From NCBI GenBank assembly GCA_021793945.1, contig JAJYRT010000086.1:1-7713 (forward strand): DNA of 7,713 bases. Reading direction: 5' to 3'. The DNA comes from Thermoplasmata archaeon. Lineage in GTDB: Archaea > Thermoplasmatota > Thermoplasmata > Thermoplasmatales > Thermoplasmataceae. Of this stretch, positions 7,301-7,713 are shown piece by piece. Each line of letters begins with the position of its first letter. The stretch's first letter is position 1. A model generated the notes under the pieces. That model had not been told where the DNA came from and did no database searches. It was given only the letters and a program-made list of their open reading frames with translations. The position numbers were made by a program, and so were the translations under genes.

Positions 7301-7713
7301 GTGCAGCGTACCCCCCGGCGGTGTTGTAGTTCAGCGTCGTATCTATGGTTGCGATATCATTGACGGAAATCACCTGTTGTAGCACCGGGTCGTAAACCAG
7401 AGCACTGGGCCCATTCTGTGTAAGAATCTTTGCAGGTAGGCTCTGTATAATTGATTCCGTGGCAGGACTTATGACCGATATATTTCCAGACCCGTAGTTG
7501 GCCACGTAAACCAGGCCGTTTATGGGATCATATGCAACTCCTTCTGGACTAGTCCCCGGAACCACATTCTTTACAACCGTGTTAGTGACTGAATTAATAA
7601 TTGTAACATTGTATTCCTTTGGGTATCCTGCTATCAACGCGTTAAAGTCATTGTCTGAAACATAAAGCATTTTATTCGCTGTATCGAGGGTAATTCCAAA
7701 GGGTTGCTGTCCG
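4341..7713 (-). CDS. Large secreted beta-propeller surface protein with C-terminal membrane anchor (partial, N-terminus outside window)
   Basis: The frame stays open to the right edge, so at least 1,123 residues belong to it. The first in-frame ATG (7668-7670) lies inside a propeller repeat (GITLDTANKMLYVSD) and is not the real start. Numbering from that Met, residues 1-420 are YVTN/NHL-like blades with strands such as GVAYDPINGLVYVA. Residues 421-552 are two beta-sandwich-like repeats. Residues 583-613 are Ser/Thr/Tyr-rich. Residues 614-921 form a second propeller of seven blade motifs, and 922-1046 two more sandwich repeats. About 1084-1103 is a transmembrane helix, and the tail is RIRRKK. 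I count about three dozen N-X-S/T sequons and no cysteine, as expected for a heavily glycosylated protein outside an acidophile cell. It is probably held in the membrane and exposed among the surface layer. Binding partner or enzyme activity is unknown; no catalytic motif was seen. Confidence 0.93.
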   Translation of the reverse strand, partial: GQQPFGITLDTANKMLYVSDNDFNALIAGYPKEYNVTIINSVTNTVVKNVVPGTSPEGVAYDPINGLVYVANYGSGNISVISPATESIIQSLPAKILTQNGPSALVYDPVLQQVISVNDIATIDTTLNYNTAGGYAAPFLDSPAPNSIAFDPNNHLLYVSDNSGNFVNVYSLNGILVKSIEMPGPVSSVAYGNNTVFAAINTNPGEVVLINPESNAVLKTVILPYAAPDGLAYDIRNNTLFIAFASNNDVGVMSLSTYGIVQNLGVGISPKTLTYSNVTNQVYVGQEDANIHVINASSYVNIYPYGVAGSFPSQVIYDPYTNSIYITNSNNNSMFIINEEKINYKVNEATPFYTVPLGSPQQSIALNPSNGLIYIMQSSTDNITIFNPLLNETVGSINAVSLSGAGLMTYIPGVQILLAADSSGYLEEISPAQTFNVSVKVGNLIPAGNTWNVQIQPSIDSALARVYRSTQLSNQSVFLPLSNGTYDLNISTSYSGVPSIHGFFVVNGSGETLLYDNRQYDVNFTETGIPSGVKWSVAIGGKTYSSFSNITQLKLLPGTYEVNITGSEGYEAYPSSLLVSVSGSNISQNLYFQSPHSQTYGSVSSTVSLYSGASYSGDSYIPVTSSTSSFYSAYDPALGIMFIPVHAGSHAFIQVYNTSDKTLLASDYKPLNQSFSLVSPISAYFDPINSMFYVVDNFYNVLASVFPDNGTIGSVVHLPGELTSMLSGIGDVVYAANATGSVFGVNVNTGVVKNFTVSPDLSNTVMLPYHQNLFMLNNSGSSLIELNTTTRSVSQFTFTSGFVAFQVIAGEPGVLYISGDNAGFVEVFNESTGTVTASVDLVSSLGGRTYSGNIVTGGVYDQINGYMYFSSAATFSQYSYGNFTVYDPESGKVISSFPGLNSSSAISMILNSSNQKIYAVDLSSETITVISPQTYYSVTVTEKGLHAGTTWTLKLSNGEIFTTTGTSITFSAENNTLYSYTLVSGNSSFSGTPGTFTLSGAPEAIQASFSLIKYAVDIKETGLPSGTKWFVSINGTMYNSTTDEIVVQLPNGTYSYTVSGMSGYSITNGTGSVSVRGGAITDIKFSNSSLGLPVADIEIIASVILVSTAAGVAMYFLRIRRKK
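4533..4673 (-). repeat. Sandwich repeat D of the surface protein (residues 1000-1046)
   Basis: YAVDIKETGLPSGTKWFVSI begins the module, which ends PNGTYSYTVSG. It is the clearest match to the archaeal exoprotein repeat with core ETGLPSGTKW and a terminal 'PGTY-x-(V/Y)' strand, also seen in thermopsin-like and other Thermoplasmatales secreted proteins. It directly precedes the membrane-anchor region. Confidence 0.75.
4758..4907 (-). repeat. Sandwich repeat C of the surface protein (residues 922-971)
   Basis: A 50-residue module starting YSVTVTEKGLHAGTTWTLKL and ending YSYTLVSG. It keeps the E-x-G-L-x-x-G-T-x-W core of repeat D but has HAG in place of PSG. It follows the last blade of the second propeller. 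Confidence 0.65.
4908..5831 (-). repeat. Second beta-propeller, seven blade motifs (residues 614-921)
   Basis: Seven successive blade-like strands are visible: SAYDPALGIMFIP, SAYFDPINSMFYVV, SMLSGIGDVVYAA, TVMLPYHQNLFML, FQVIAGEPGVLYIS, GGVYDQINGYMYFS and SMILNSSNQKIYAV. Spacing is about 35-55 residues. Seven is the classic count for a closed YVTN/NHL-like propeller, so this domain looks complete. Confidence 0.6.
6015..6155 (-). repeat. Sandwich repeat B of the surface protein (residues 506-552)
   Basis: A 47-residue module beginning YDVNFTETGIPSGVKWSVAI and ending PGTYEVNITG. It has the same length and core as repeat D (ETG-I/L-PSG-x-KW) and follows repeat A, forming a pair between the two propellers. 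Confidence 0.75.
6237..6410 (-). repeat. Divergent sandwich repeat A of the surface protein (residues 421-478)
   Basis: Begins FNVSVKVGNLIPAGNTWNVQ and ends NGTYDLNIST. The ETGLPSG-x-KW core has drifted to VGNLIPAGNTW, with an insertion before the closing strand, but the order of elements is the same as in B and D. Identified by pattern and position, so less certain than B and D. Confidence 0.5.
6411..7713 (-). repeat. First beta-propeller region, about ten blade-like motifs, continuing past the window
   Basis: YVTN/NHL-like strands recur about every 35-50 residues: GITLDTANKMLYV, GVAYDPINGLVYVA, ALVYDPVLQQVISV, SIAFDPNNHLLYVS, SVAYGNNTVFAA, GLAYDIRNNTLFIA, TLTYSNVTNQVYVG, QVIYDPYTNSIYIT, SIALNPSNGLIYIM and LMTYIPGVQILLAA. 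Ten motifs exceed one seven-bladed propeller, so the region probably holds one complete propeller plus part of another that starts beyond the right edge. Confidence 0.6.

Overview
The window most likely comes from an archaeon of the Thermoplasmatales or a close relative. This is an inference from several features: moderate GC, heavy use of AGG/AGA arginine and ATA isoleucine codons, an archaeal TATA-box promoter placed almost directly on a start codon, T-rich terminators, and a huge asparagine/serine/threonine-rich, cysteine-free surface protein with a C-terminal membrane anchor and 'ETGLPSGTKW'-type repeats typical of acidophilic archaeal exoproteins. No rRNA, tRNA, CRISPR array or insertion sequence was seen.

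Layout. Positions 3-128 hold the last 41 codons of a plus-strand membrane protein cut by the left edge. It is followed by a T-tract, a small inverted repeat and an AT-rich promoter (about 129-235). A tight plus-strand operon of four overlapping genes follows (236-4170): two MalF/MalG-type sugar ABC permeases, a MalK/UgpC-type ATPase, and a cytoplasmic six-hairpin (alpha/alpha)6 glycosidase of the amylo-alpha-1,6-glucosidase / GH63-like class. A 170-bp convergent spacer (4171-4340) carries terminators for both strands and a possible remnant of coding sequence. The rest (4341-7713) is one minus-strand gene that runs off the right edge. It encodes a very large secreted protein made of beta-propellers, paired immunoglobulin-like repeats and a C-terminal transmembrane anchor.

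How they work together. The operon reads as an import-and-digest cassette. A carbohydrate, probably an alpha-linked oligosaccharide, is pumped in by the permease pair powered by the ATPase, and is then cut inside the cell by the glycosidase made from the same mRNA. All three internal junctions overlap, which suggests translational coupling. The solute-binding protein that such an importer needs is not in the window. The convergent surface protein is a separate transcription unit, and any link to sugar capture is speculation.

Nothing here is a clear-cut new system. The points most worth a second look are the glycosidase that consists only of its catalytic barrel, the orphan importer without a binding protein, and the modular duplicated design of the surface protein.
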